64,000 nt of DNA, taken from positions 50,306 to 114,305 of the forward strand of contig VZRN01006631.1 of assembly GCA_013397935.1 (NCBI GenBank), given 5' to 3'. Under the pieces are notes generated by a model. The model saw only the letters and a list, made by a program, of their open reading frames with translations. It was not told the origin of the DNA and searched no databases. Positions 11,379-22,830 of this stretch are shown piece by piece. A program made the translations under genes and the position numbers. Source of the DNA: Dasyornis broadbenti. Taxonomy: Eukaryota; Chordata; Aves; Passeriformes; Dasyornithidae. How positions within the stretch are numbered: position 1 is the first letter of the stretch; every line of letters starts with the position of its first letter.

Positions 11379-14300
11379 CACTGGGACAACCTATTAGCTC
11401 AGATAGGCCAAAATCAGCATTAGTAAATCTTTCCCTTGGTCATTTGGAAATATTTAAGGCCTTAAAATGTGAAAATACTCTGTCTGGCCAAGGTAATGAG
11501 CATTTGTGTGTTAGAGAGCTCAGATCAAAGAGAGGTCTCCAGTGTATTCTCCAGGAACATGGAATGTCATCTTCCATCACAGGGCCCTTCCTGCCTTCTG
11601 GCTTGCCATCTCAAACAGCTGGCACCACAAGTTTAAAGTTAATAAACTTGGGAATTTTAAATGGCACTTTGGAGCCTGGTATGAGCAAAACAGAATAGGC
11701 CACTTAGCAAGGAACGCAGCTGAACTCCCACATATTGTGACGGCAAAATGGAAGAAATACCACGATAATAAAAGTCAGTATTGTGTTATCATTGAATTTG
11801 GGAAAGCGATCCCATTTGTGTGGAACTTCATTCACTGCAAGTTGCAAAGCTGAGCTTAAAGGCTGTACACTCTTGGGGACAGCTCTTGGAACGTGTCTGT
11901 GTGCTCGGGATCTTCCGTGATGCAGAGTTTAATCGTGACTGGGAATTCTCAGGACTAACAGAACACAAAGAGTAGAAGCCCTAAATAAAATGCTGCTCTT
12001 ATATTTAAAGGTCAGAAGGGACTGGTCTGACCCTTTGATCTATAGGCCATAGGGCTTTGTTCACTAATATCACCATGATATTTCCAATTTAGGTTTCAGC
12101 TTAAACAGTTCCTAAAAACTCAGCTCTAGATATATTCTTCCTTGGGGAAAAAAAAAAAAAAAGTGTTGCTCCATGGTAAATTTTTTTCAGTCCAGAAAAT
12201 ATTTTTCACTTAAATTTCTTTAGCTCTCTGACCTTCAGAATTTGATTCTTATTGTTTATGCCTGAGCAAATTTAACTTTTATCAAAATCCTTCTCTTTCA
12301 TAAATGAAACAGGTGGAGTTTAAATCTGTAACTGTTCTTAAAAATTATAGTTTTTACTTTTTTTCCCCCACCGGAGTTAATTCCAGTGGCTTTTCCAGAC
12401 ATTTTATCGTGTTATTTGCAGAACTGTGTATTTTGGGGTTTAGTTTTGTGAGGTTTTTAAAGTTTTCTAGTAGTTTCCCCAGTGCTGCACACAGAGGAGA
12501 CGGCAACACTGCTGCTGTGTTATCCTCTGGGTTAGGTACTCGAGGATCTCATCCTTCCTTTGGAACTTCGAGCTGTTGGACTTTTATGTGCTATACTTGT
12601 CCTATATCATGCTAATTTTTTATTCAGCAAGAATTGTAACGGTGATATAGAATAATCTATAGCGCTGCTGTACAAATTTAAAGCATAGATATGTATCAAC
12701 TCCTTAAGTGGAACATATCATGCATTTTTTGGTTAAAATCTGAAAATAAATCACAAATCCCCCAGCATGAGGAGCTCTGTTTCAGACTTGTGTAACGACA
12801 ATGTTCTCGTAATTGAAAGAAAAAAGAGCAAGGAAATTTGGGAGACTGTTAGTCTACATGTGGCATACTTTTTTTCCCTTGAATTGAAAATGAAAAAAAA
12901 AGTCCATTGACACATTTGGACTGAAAAACTCTTTGCTGCACATGTTTTATATATGTGGGTTTATTACACAGATCACGTGTCCTAATTGGGTAATTTATAT
13001 TGTGTTATCCAAAGAAGATGTTCTTGTTCAATTGGATACACAATGAAAGTTTCAAGAAAACTCATTAATCCTGTGTTTACAGAGATCAGAGCATGGGCAT
13101 GGAATAACAACAACTACAAATATATCTCTATATGCTGAGGCAGTTACGTATGAGATTATGTTTGGAGAATTATTAATGTTATGGAGAATAGTTTGTAAAT
13201 ATAGATAATATATACACAACACAGGGAAGGATGAGCCATATTTTTAGTAGGACGTTTTCTTCCTTATTCTCTTCCTGAAACTAAATATATTAGATTTATC
13301 CGCTGTGCAACTTTTAAAGCAAGAATTTAATGAGATATCAAACAAATCTCAATGAGGAGAGTTCAGTCATTTTGTTATCTAGGACAATTTGAGCACTGAT
13401 GTTTCAGAGGGCTAATGGCAACTTGAACTTGAGATCTCCTGACTTTTTTTCCCTCCTTCCCGCAAAACCTTGATATTTCCTAAATGAGTGTTTTGTTTCC
13501 TTGTACTAATCTGACACTGTTCACCCAGAAACTGAATCTAGTTATCGCTGGTTACGCTAATTGAGATTTCTTGGTTTCTCTCCCCCTTTGTCATTAAGCT
13601 GGATTTGAGCTTCACATACCCTTGCAATTACTTTCAAATTCCAAGTCTCCTTGCAAATACTTTGAGAAATCTGAAAGCTAAATGATTCCCAAGTTTAAAA
13701 TAGGATGTTCCCTAGCTGAAAGACAAAAAAGCAATATTGTTATATTTGTATTCTGATGAAATTCATTATGTACAATATAATTTGTGTCTCCATAACAATC
13801 TTCTCTTCTTCAATTAGGGATTAAGCCAGATACTGTATTTTCTCTAGATCTTTTTAGTAATTTTTTTTCATTGAAAATACGGGAGGAATTTGAAGTGTTT
13901 GTTGCTGCCAGTAAAATATATGTTTGCAGAGTTTTTCTTCTGTTTATTGTAAATCATCTACAGAACAACAATCCATGGCATCTGTCCAGGAAACTGAGAT
14001 TATAAAGTTAGGAAATAAAAAGATGAACAAAAAATCGTGTTTATAAATCTCGATGAACATCTTCCTTGCTATGCAGTGAGGACCTGCTCCAGCATCCTTT
14101 GAAGTCAACAAGAAAACTCCCACCAGCTTCCAGTGGGATTTGGCTCAGACCCTGATTTCCCACATTTGTGCCCAGTTTAGGGTGGGATACAGCGAGATGC
14201 AGTGCAGGCAGAGAACTGTAAATAGAGAGATTGGTGCAAGGACCTTGGATGCAATGGGGAGTAAAGGTGAAGGAGTGAAGTTGTTTATCACACCAGTTCC

Positions 14301-14960
14301 CTTTTACACGGGAACACAAGCACAGGAAATGGTGCCACCTTGATGGCCGACTTGTTGATGTGCTACGAGCCCTCGCTGCTGTCCACAGCTCCACTGCTCC
14401 GAAGAACGTCTGAAGTGTAACCTAGGAGAAATCTGTTGTAATTTGCTTTCCTGCTCTCTGTATTTATAAGCCTACAATATTGTAAGTTTTTACTGTGGGT
14501 GGACAAGCAACATCCACTCATATCATAGAAGATACAAGTACAGATAAATATAACTTTATACATTCATTTTTATATAACTTATGCAAATGTATGCGCAAGT
14601 TAGTCACAGTCCCCAGGCTGGCAGCAGGTCCGATGTGGCCATTGTTGTAGCATATTTTGGACACACGCGCTGCTGGACGATCCTGCTGCCTCCAAGAAGA
14701 GCTGTGCATGTGTAAGTTTGTCTGTTAGAACAAGGCTTGGCTGGATGGAGATGGCTGCATGGGACATAGAGAGGCACAGTCACCGCAGTTCTTCATCTCT
14801 CCAGCCAAGCTCTGGTTGAGGCAAACTGCAGGTGGGGGCTTCCAATATTTTGTTGGTTTTTTTTTTTTTTTTCTCTTGAGGGCATTAGCAAGAAGGGTTG
14901 AAGTCTGAAAACTGAGGCACGAGGAGATGGCTCGTGCATGGACTGCAGCCCTCTCTATAA
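11379..14960. other. AT-rich noncoding stretch, no gene seen
   Basis: The sequence is stop-dense with A/T homopolymers near 12150 and 12890. The 12.6-13.3 kb portion is very AT-rich with little structure. No repeat, RNA gene or credible coding exon could be recognised. A 16-base T run lies at 14857-14872. Confidence 0.65.
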
Positions 14961-15060
14961 ATTCACTGAATGGTTTGGGTTAAAGATCATCTCATTCCAC
15001 CCCCTGCCATGGCCAGGGGTATCTTCCACTAGACCAGGTTGCTCAAAGCCCCATCCAACC
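14961..15060 (-). mobile_element. CR1 LINE 3'-end fragment, reverse orientation
   Basis: Read on the + strand, this is the complement of a CR1 tail: 'attcactgaatggtttgggt', 'aaagatcatctcattccacc', 'ccctgccatggccaggggta', 'cttccactagaccaggttgc', 'tcaaagccccatccaacc'. These match, in order, the reverse of the CR1 3' UTR. The element is truncated after about 100 bases. Confidence 0.9.
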
Positions 15061-15494
15061 ATCTCCTTGCTTCAGCCTCATCTCCCCATCAGCCACCTCC
15101 TGTCGTTCTCCACCTTTAAAATTAAAAGATCGTCTTTTACCCCATCCCATCACTGGTTGCTCCAGAAATGAAGAGTTTTCTTTAGCACTTGCTGTTAAGT
15201 ACTAACTGACCATCTTAAAAACCGAATCGAAGACTATAGACACAGCAGCTTATTGTTCTTTCCTGTGTGAGTTTATCTGTTCCCCGGAGACTAAACAGAA
15301 CAAAAGGGACAGTTTTGGTATGCTGGGTTCAATTGTCCAAATTAGTATTCTTAATGTTCTTCCTTGTTTTAAACACCCATGAATAACTTGGTCCCTACTG
15401 CTTAGATTATAGATTTTAGTGTATGAATTTTAATAATTCTAATTAATGGTGCTATCTTTATTATATTACTTTGTACTTGGGTTCACTCTTTCAT
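15061..15494. other. noncoding stretch, nothing recognised
   Basis: Short AT-rich spacer between a CR1 tail and a MIR-like relic. A T/C-rich part near 15065-15130 gives an open frame that continues out of the CR1 fragment and has no meaning as a protein. Confidence 0.6.
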
Positions 15495-15725
15495 CACAAG
15501 ATCTCAAAGCACTCTATTAAGCTGCACCAAATCTTTGTAAAGTAGATGAATTTTAGCCTATTGAGTTTATGTATTGGATAAGTGTAGTAAAGGGACTGAA
15601 CAGTTTTTCCAAAGTTCATTTCAGAGCTTTGCATTGATTCTCTGCAATATTTAAACACTGGGAAAATTAGGCTCCAGAAAACTTGACTCCCACTTCTACC
15701 CGCTAAATGATGGATCTCTTTACTC
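15495..15725 (+). repeat. possible ancient SINE relic (copy A of a shared 60-base segment)
   Basis: The stretch opens with 'aagatctcaaagcactctat', resembling the 'ctcaaagcactttacaaa' phrase of old amniote SINE/LINE tails. It continues with a region ending near 'ttgactcccacttctacccgc', resembling the MIR-type 'gactcccagt..' end. Inside it, 15531-15590 aligns without gaps to 16929-16988 at 44 of 60 positions by my count. Two diverged copies of one segment 1.4 kb apart support an old repeat. The family assignment is uncertain. Confidence 0.4.
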
Positions 15726-16719
15726 CCTATTTTGAATTTCAAGTAATCTTTGAAAAATTTGTATTCGTGAGTCTTCAAATATGAATAGTGATAATTATAT
15801 CTATATTATTAATATGCACTATTAAAAGAAGTAAATCTACATTTGCAAAGCTTTGATGTGCTTACAAAAACTGAACTTTTAAATGAAAGTGTGTTTTTAA
15901 ATCACGTATGTATTACAGAAGTCTGTTAAGACAGTCTCACAAAGATCTGCATATGTTCAGAGCAATGATTCACGTGCTCCTGCAGCACTGCCCCAGGAGC
16001 ATCAAGGATATCTGATGGCACAGACCTGCTCAGCACCTCACAGGTGGTTTCTCAAACCGCTTTTGTTGTGTTTCCTCCTATTTGTTAATTATGGTAGTTT
16101 TTAAAAATCTGCTTGCTGTGTGTATATATAAATTTGTGTGTGATTTTTATGGTGCTGTAGTTGTGTGCTGTGAGAATTACCACCTGGAGAATCTGTCTGC
16201 TAAAGCCACACCAGATCTCTGTGGTGGACTCTTATCTCTGATAATCTCGCCTTTCAAATCCACCAGTTATTTTAGATAGTGTAGTACTTAAGAGTCAAAA
16301 AGGTCTTCCTCACCTTTCCCACTGCTTTACACCAAGGTGAGAGCTGGTCATTTACCACATGGATTTCCTTCTTCTAAAGGATTTTCATCTTTCAGACTTG
16401 TTAAATAATTCAAACTACTACATCATTGCTCTTTCTTTTCCATTCGGGCATTTTAAGACTCTTACTTAGCTGGTTTAAAAATAATAAAATTATGACCTTT
16501 GGTTGACATTCCAAGTTTGTGTTTTGAAGGCTGTGCTTATATTTTGAGGTCGCTGCCTAGGAAAATCAAGACTAACTGAACTGACTAATTCCGAGGGCTT
16601 ACCTCCTGTCAATGCTATTTTTTGGGGGATTTTTAGTCTAAAGGAGCATGTTTAAGAGCCAGTCTCTACCCAGACTGCTGAAGGCAGAAGGTGCCTGAGA
16701 GTGAAGCAAAAATGTTCTG
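15726..16719. other. noncoding stretch, nothing recognised
   Basis: AT-rich single-copy sequence. Short open frames are present but have no domain or splice support. Confidence 0.6.
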
Positions 16720-16766
16720 AAGAGCAGGATTGGACTCCCTGTCTCTTTTGCTCTAACCACCAACAG
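16720..16766 (+). repeat. possible MIR-like SINE end
   Basis: The phrase 'agcaggattggactccctgt', then 'ctcttttgctctaaccac', resembles the end of MIR-like SINEs ('agccaggattcgaacccagg..tctgctctaaccact'). The match is short and diverged. Together with the similar segments at 15.5, 16.9 and 9.8 kb it suggests a local group of ancient SINE relics. Confidence 0.35.
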
Positions 16767-16928
16767 CTGGAGAACAGGCAGCAAGAAGCAAGAGGATCAC
16801 ATCTCATGGACATGTGAGCAAAGGCTTGAGGTTTAGCAAATTTTCCGGGGGAAAGGTACAGGTTTTCTGTTGCCTTTGCTTGAATGTCTGTATTTAAATG
16901 GAAAGGAAGTTTTTAAATGCTAGTACAG

Positions 16929-16988
16929 ATCTTTGTAAAATATGTAAATTTTAGTCCATGAACTTTATGTACCAGGTGAGTGTAACAA
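16929..16988 (+). repeat. copy B of the 60-base segment at 15531-15590
   Basis: An ungapped alignment to 15531-15590 gives 44 identities in 60 positions by hand count, with the longest shared blocks at the start ('atctttgtaaa') and near 'ttttag' and 'agtgta'. Both copies are in + orientation. This is the level expected of two old copies of one interspersed repeat. Confidence 0.5.
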
Positions 16989-19900
16989 TGTGTGGGGTTT
17001 TTTTAGTATATGGGTATTTTTGTCAATTTGCTGAACAATGCTGCTAAGCAGTAACAGGGGTGGACTTATGTGGGAGGGGGAGATAAGAAAAGTTGGGAGA
17101 AAGACAAAAGGATGTTTGCAAGTGTCGAGGGAATCTTCAGACTTTTCCACTGTGACTTCAAACCCTAGGATCAGTGGATTTTACCTATTCCAGCAAAAGT
17201 TCTGGTCAGGGCAGCCATGTATGGGAGGATGTCCCTCTGTGATTTACGGCTCTCTGTGGTGATGGCACAGTGCCTGTACCTATCTGGTTCCAGGTCATGT
17301 GTGGTTGGAACATGTTTGATCTCCTCCAGAAGACAAGGAGTATCCGTCAGCCACCTTTATTTCATCTGCTCTGGCATCTGCTGAAACATCTGGTGGTGGC
17401 TGGTGTTGGAGACATTACAGTGGATGTGTTGGGAAACCCACCTGGCTCGGGATGAGAGCTTTTCTGCTCCTCTGTGCTGCACAGCACTGGGGGATCTGGA
17501 AGTCCTTCATGCTCTGACTTTTAGGAAGTTGAAAAGCCTGGTACAGGGTTGTCATTGAAGAAACAGCATTTCCTGCTTAAAAACTTTGTGAGGCGTATTT
17601 TTATTTTAATTGTATAGTTATAACCACTAGTTAAAAATTGGGTTAAATCTGTTACCTTAGACCATTGTGTTTTGGTATTAAAACCCATCCTTTTTTTCTC
17701 AGTGGTACTCTTGCAGAATGTAATTATGTGGGGATAGTGTTGGCTAATAATTGTTTACTTGGTCAGACGGGTTAGTTTTCCTTTGAATGATGCATTTGAT
17801 TTTAGCAGTGGCACCTTAAATAGTTATTTAGAGAAGAGCTGCAGAAGATAGAAACTTCACAGAGGAGGGAAAGAAGAAAAAAATCCAAATAATAAAAAAA
17901 AAAACAAAAAAACAAAAAAAACAACCACACACAAGTTGAAAGGGCTTAGAATAAATTATTGCATGTCATTCTGTGGGAAAATCTTCCCGTACGGATGCTG
18001 TGTTGTTCCCAATGTGAATGCCAGATCCACTCAGCTCTGTTTTGCTCTTCTGTCACCCTTATCACTCATGAGACGATCCTCTTCTACTGTAAGTGCTACC
18101 CCCAGCGGCATGTACTCGTTTATAGGACTCGCATACTTATGCTGAAGTCAGGCACCCAAGAGGCACAGGATGAATTGACAGTATGGGCAGATGCTTTCAG
18201 CAAAGAAACCAGGATGTTAAAAGAGCTTTAGCGTGGTTATTGTTTTGCCAGGCAAATCCATGTACTTGTCATCAAGGTGTTCAGGAGTATTTCAGCCTCG
18301 TCGTACAAGCTGAATACAAGAGCTGTAATCAAGAGTTACATCATTTGGTGAGACAAGACCTTGAGGAATACAGCAAAGGGAAATGTGTACAATTAGAGCA
18401 GTTCAGTTACAAGGGAAAGGGGCTTTGATAGTGTTAGAAATGCAGCTGGAACATGCAGTCTCCATTGCTCTGTCATCAGGCATTAGATGGTAGATGTCAA
18501 CGGGCCAGGGGGACCTGAGGAGCCGGTGAAGGAGTGTGGGGTTCCCTCTTTGAACCTTTCCAACCCTCACAAAAAACATCTAAGGTGACCATCTGCTGAG
18601 CCACAAGGTCTCCTTTTCCGTTTGTGGACAAACACTAAAACAGAGCTTAAAAAAAGAGTCACTCTAGCTAAAAAAAAATAATTTCAAAAAGCCGTTTGTT
18701 TTGATAGTTTCTCTCGGAAAAGAATGCTGAGAAATAAAAGCGTGACCAATTCCTGTCTCATCTCAAAATTCCTGTAAAGGAAGAGGCTGACATGAAGAGG
18801 GGCCAGACGTGGTGGCTGTGGTGACAGGGAACACGTAGTAGGTCGCCAAACGCCTTGGGGCCGATGCGCTTCCCATGGTGATTTCCACACTAACAAAGTT
18901 GCCAAAATCTTTCCTAGAAATTTCACTTGGGGGAATAAAAAAGCCACTTCTTTAATGGCACCCATTCTAAGTATGCAACATCCAGCCTGCTTTATTTAGG
19001 TTTTTCACAAAATATTTATCACTGCCATAGTGATATCTAACCTAAAAAAAGAGACGATGTTTCAAAGCAATTTGACCTTCCCTAGACCCTATCCAGAGAC
19101 ATCTCTATTCTTACACGTGTATTATTGGCAAATGTTTTGAATTTTTGAGTTTGTAGAGGAAAATGTTCAACGTCTCAGGGATTCTTGAGCCGTGGAAGAC
19201 TGCTTTCCACCCACCACTGGGTAGGTTACCAGACAATACTTAATGTTTAGGTATCAAATACGTTGTAACTATCCCTGGACCTTAATGGGCACTGAATTAA
19301 TTACTTTGTTCCTCTTTGCCTTTTCGTTATTCTAATTATTATAAGGCAAAGCTTGCTGGTGAGACAGTGAGTGAGTGGAGCATTTCCAAGGAACAGCATT
19401 CAGGGAACACTGGAAGAAGGATTTCAGCACTGATGCTCCTCCAGGACATCAGAATCGACTGGCATCACTGGCATTCATCTTTCGGGTGAAACCATGGCTG
19501 GAGTGCACTGTCTCAAAGCAAACGCTGCAGCAAGTGAGTGATTCTGAAATTAACTGATTTCATGACGATATGAAACTCAAGGTTAGACATTTTCTTCCTC
19601 GAGGCTGCTGGCTGAGCCCTGTTGGGGGCTGTGGAACGCCAGCAGTGCTATGAATATCAGGAATGCTAATAATGGGGTCCCATTTCTAACTTGGGAACAA
19701 GGGTTTCATTGCGTGCACATAACTTCCACGGGCAAGCATTCCTCTTGTCTTGCTGGATGCGGGGTGTGGCTCTGCGTGAATATCCCCAGTCCTTTAAAAG
19801 AGTACTGGAAGACAGTCAAAGAATTGTTTCTTTGCCAATAATCATAGAGTGGGGAGGCGCCAGGCTCAGGTTTTAATCCTGCAAATGATTCCAATGCAGG

Positions 19901-20079
19901 AAAGGAGGTAAATATAGAGTGCAATCCGAGATCTAGGTCTTCGTTGGGTTTCAAGGGCTGTTTGCTGGAGGTTTTGTTGCTGTGCTTTTGTTTTTTTGTT
20001 TTTTGATTTTTTTTTCATTTCATTTTTCAGTGGTTTAATTAATTTATCTATCTTGATTTTCTCTGGACAATTCATAGAG
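16989..20079. other. noncoding stretch, no gene seen
   Basis: AT-rich sequence with an A-rich (A,C) tract at 17876-17924. A run of short overlapping open frames at 17.9-18.4 kb shows no domain. No recognisable repeats besides the simple tract. Confidence 0.6.
17876..17924. repeat. A-rich low-complexity tract
   Basis: Runs of A interrupted by single C residues and short AAT units. This is a simple repeat and could be a decayed poly-A tail, but no element body is recognisable upstream. Confidence 0.85.
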
Positions 20080-20240
20080 TTGCTGTTACTAAGGCACTAA
20101 TTGACTCCAGAGTGTTTAATATGTTTAAGCCAATAGCAGAGGTCAGGGCGGCAGTATCTAAAGACTGCACGGAGAGCATTTGCATATTTGATTTTGTTTG
20201 CGCCAGATTCCTGGCTCTTGCTGTCTTAGGGACACCCAAG
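20080..20240. promoter_or_regulatory. candidate regulatory element with POU octamer
   Basis: A reverse-orientation POU octamer (ATTTGCAT) lies at 20178-20185, near a 'cactaattgac' homeodomain core and a 'gccaatagc' CCAAT-type motif. A second octamer (ATGCAAAT) lies at 20613-20620. There is no repeat and no coding potential. Conservation was not measured, so this is only a motif cluster. Confidence 0.25.
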
Positions 20241-21479
20241 AGGGTCGCAGTTGTCATAAGCATGTCTTAAGTGGGTGCTTCAGAATTGTCCTGGCGTGGT
20301 ATAGAGCCAATCCAGCAGCTTCCTCGCGTGAAGTATGCGCAGCGGAAGAGGGAGCGAGGGAGGAGGAATGCGTGGCATTCTCCTCCGTCTCTCTGGCACA
20401 ATTGTCCTGGTGGTCCTGTTTCAGCTGGTGCAATCCAGAACAGCCCCGTGGCTGTGCTAGGGCACGTGAAGCTCCTTTTTTCTGACCCTTATATGGCACA
20501 GGATCGCAGCACGACCGGCGGGGTTGGTTTGCAGCTCTTTTTCCTCTTTGCTCAGCCACAACCAGCCCAAACGTGACGTGTTCAGGAATCTGGCCCCATA
20601 TTTCCAAACTCCATGCAAATATGGTAATAATAGCTAAACTGACATTTGCTTTCGCTTCTGTATAGTATGTCTTTAATATGATTACTACCCTTAACATTTA
20701 AAGGAACTTTGACAGTTATGTAATCCCTCCAACATTTAAGTACAACAGGAATTTATTATTAAGTGCAGTGGCTGGAAATGGAGTACTTTTTTCATTCACA
20801 CTATAAACAGTTATGTTGGATTAGTAATCCTGCTTGTCAGAGTTGTTCACTGTTTGATATTAATCAGTAGGTTTATGAAAGGTGCAATAGAAGGCAGAAA
20901 TGAGCAGTGAAGAAGTTGTAAACCTTGGTTCCATGAAGTCAGGCTCTATCTAATGCTCAGGTTCAACAACATTTCTTGCAGTGACCTTAGACTGAGGACA
21001 AAGGAAGTGCTACCTTATGGTAATGATGCCTCTATCTTTTGATAAACCTGTATTTAGTTTCTCACTATATAAATGCAATAGCTGCTCGTGATGAAAGCCC
21101 AGACTTTTGAGAACATTTTTTGGTTGTTTTGTAAAGGGTATGTTTTTCAGATTGTTGTGTAGATCGAGCACGATACAACCTAGCAAAACACTTAATGATC
21201 AAATATTACATGACAAAATGAATAGCATCTCCTTTTGGTGCTTATCCACTATTAAAATCGTGTGCAAATCACTTCACCTGAATATTTCTACCTAATTTGT
21301 GGGTTGTTATCTTTGAGCTACATAATTAATTTCTGTATCTTGCAAACAGTGTTGCACTGCAGGTTTGTTGTTGATTTTTTTCCTTTTTTTTTTTTTTTTA
21401 ACACTTCTGAATCTCTAGTACATATTCATGCGGCACGTACAGAGGAGCCAGGTCCTCTGGTTGGAAGTGTCATCCTGCA
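20241..21479. other. noncoding stretch with a mildly CpG-richer patch
   Basis: Around 20320-20580 the base composition rises in G and C with several CpGs, and both strands carry open frames of 95-147 codons. None shows a domain. Because open frames occur on both strands together, composition is the likely cause. The remainder is AT-rich, with a T tract at 21375-21400. Confidence 0.5.
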
Positions 21480-21620
21480 AGATCTTTAGATGATCAAAGT
21501 GACAATGACACCATTGTAATGCAACATGGCTTCAAACAGTGCATAATAAATTACCATGATTGGTTAATGAACATACATGATTAATGAAACAAAATATAGA
21601 CATATAATAAAGGCTTTTCT
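21480..21620 (+). promoter_or_regulatory. candidate enhancer: SOX palindrome overlapping SOX-OCT composite
   Basis: At 21502-21517 the sequence reads ACAATG, four spacer bases, CATTGT. This inverted pair of SOX cores has the spacing typical of SOX dimer sites. The right half runs directly into ATGCAA, so 21512-21524 reads CATTGTAATGCAA, the layout of a SOX-OCT composite element. A TCF-type 'gatcaaag' lies upstream at 21492-21499, and 'gattaatgaaac'-type homeodomain sites follow around 21580. The match to published site grammars is real; function and conservation are inference. Confidence 0.35.
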
Positions 21621-22139
21621 TGTAAATGTCAGTCATCCTCCTTGTTCAAATGCTTCTGGATACGTCCCTTATACACCTTGCAGAATAGTTGACGCATGTC
21701 TATATGCAGATATACAGCAGTGAAATCAAAATACAGTGTATAACTTTCTCACTAGAAGCGGAATTAAACTTTAATAGCATATTTGACATGTTTCAAAACC
21801 TAGGTTGGTTTCAAGTTATTTTTTTCCCCCTTATTTTTGAAACCTTGCTTGCTGCAGCTTTGTTTTGGCATTGAAAAAAATAAATCTTCATTGAATAACA
21901 TTGGACTTTGCTAAACTATGTATATCTTCCACTGATTGCTTTTAAAGCAATGTGGCATTAGCTTTTTAAATTCTCGGGGCTAAATTTAGCGTTTGCTTGT
22001 GGTAGGATCAAAAGTGTCAGAAATCTGCATCACTGCCTCATTATCAATCACTGGGATATTTTGGGAGAAGCAGTTTGATTTGCATCGTCGGACCTCCTAC
22101 CTAGCATCACAGAAGGCTGTGCATCAATAAAATTAACTT
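21621..22139. other. noncoding stretch, nothing recognised
   Basis: AT-rich spacer with no repeat, RNA gene or credible exon visible. Confidence 0.6.
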
Positions 22140-22830
22140 TTGTCACTCAAACCAAATTGGACTGAGGCGCCCCTGCCAGAGCAGCTCATGTGCGTGCGAG
22201 GAGCACGGCTGATCCCGGAAGCGCTCAAACCTTGTTCAGGAAGGCAGAATAAATTAATTAATCCGCTTCTGGGTGTTGTCCCAGAACTTGCTTTATGCTT
22301 CACAAGAAATCCAGCAGGAAGGCTGTAGATTCTCCTCGCTGAGAGCCAGAAAAATGAGAAGTCCGGATCCAACCAGCACAGCGATGGGCTGGACCAGATC
22401 GTGCCTGCTCCATCGCGGTGCGCGGAGCCCTGCCCAGCTGTGCCTCACCTGCGGAATCCTTGGAGCTGTGATTTACAGTGCCGGAGCCCTTTGCTCAGCT
22501 CCCTGTTGCTCTGGAGGAAGTTGCTGCAGCTCTTTGCAGAGCACAACGTACCTCTCATCTCCTGCCAGCTCTGCAGAGCAGAGCAGTTCCCGACGGCAGG
22601 ATCACCACCCTCGTCGCCTCCTTCATCGTTCGCCGAGCGGGAGGTGCTGCTCTTCCAACATCTGGAGGTCTGGTCTGCAGCGTGGGGTGCCTGGGGTTCA
22701 CACGCTCCCCTTCTCCATGGATCCAGTCCCAGCCGTGCTGGGAGCCTTTCCCAGTGAGGCCCAGCATGGCTGGCTGTCCTCGCTGCCAGCGGGCCGCGGC
22801 GGCAAGGCAATAAAAAGACAAAAAGTCACA
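22140..22830 (+). other. GC-rich patch of unknown origin
   Basis: The sequence changes abruptly from AT-rich to clearly GC-richer with scattered CpGs, for example near 22400-22430 and 22600-22650, then returns to AT-rich after about 22830. Open frames of roughly 110-200 codons occur in several frames on both strands (the longest is + strand 22273-22878), which points to composition rather than coding. An AATAAA lies at 22809-22814, at the right edge. Possible readings are a decayed LTR or retroposed sequence, a terminal exon of a long noncoding RNA, or a GC-rich regulatory block. I recognise no family or protein domain. Confidence 0.4.

Noticed and set aside
16603..16677. Minus-strand segment with good donor and fair acceptor
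   Set aside because: All three frames contain stops and the acceptor side borders a SINE-like relic.
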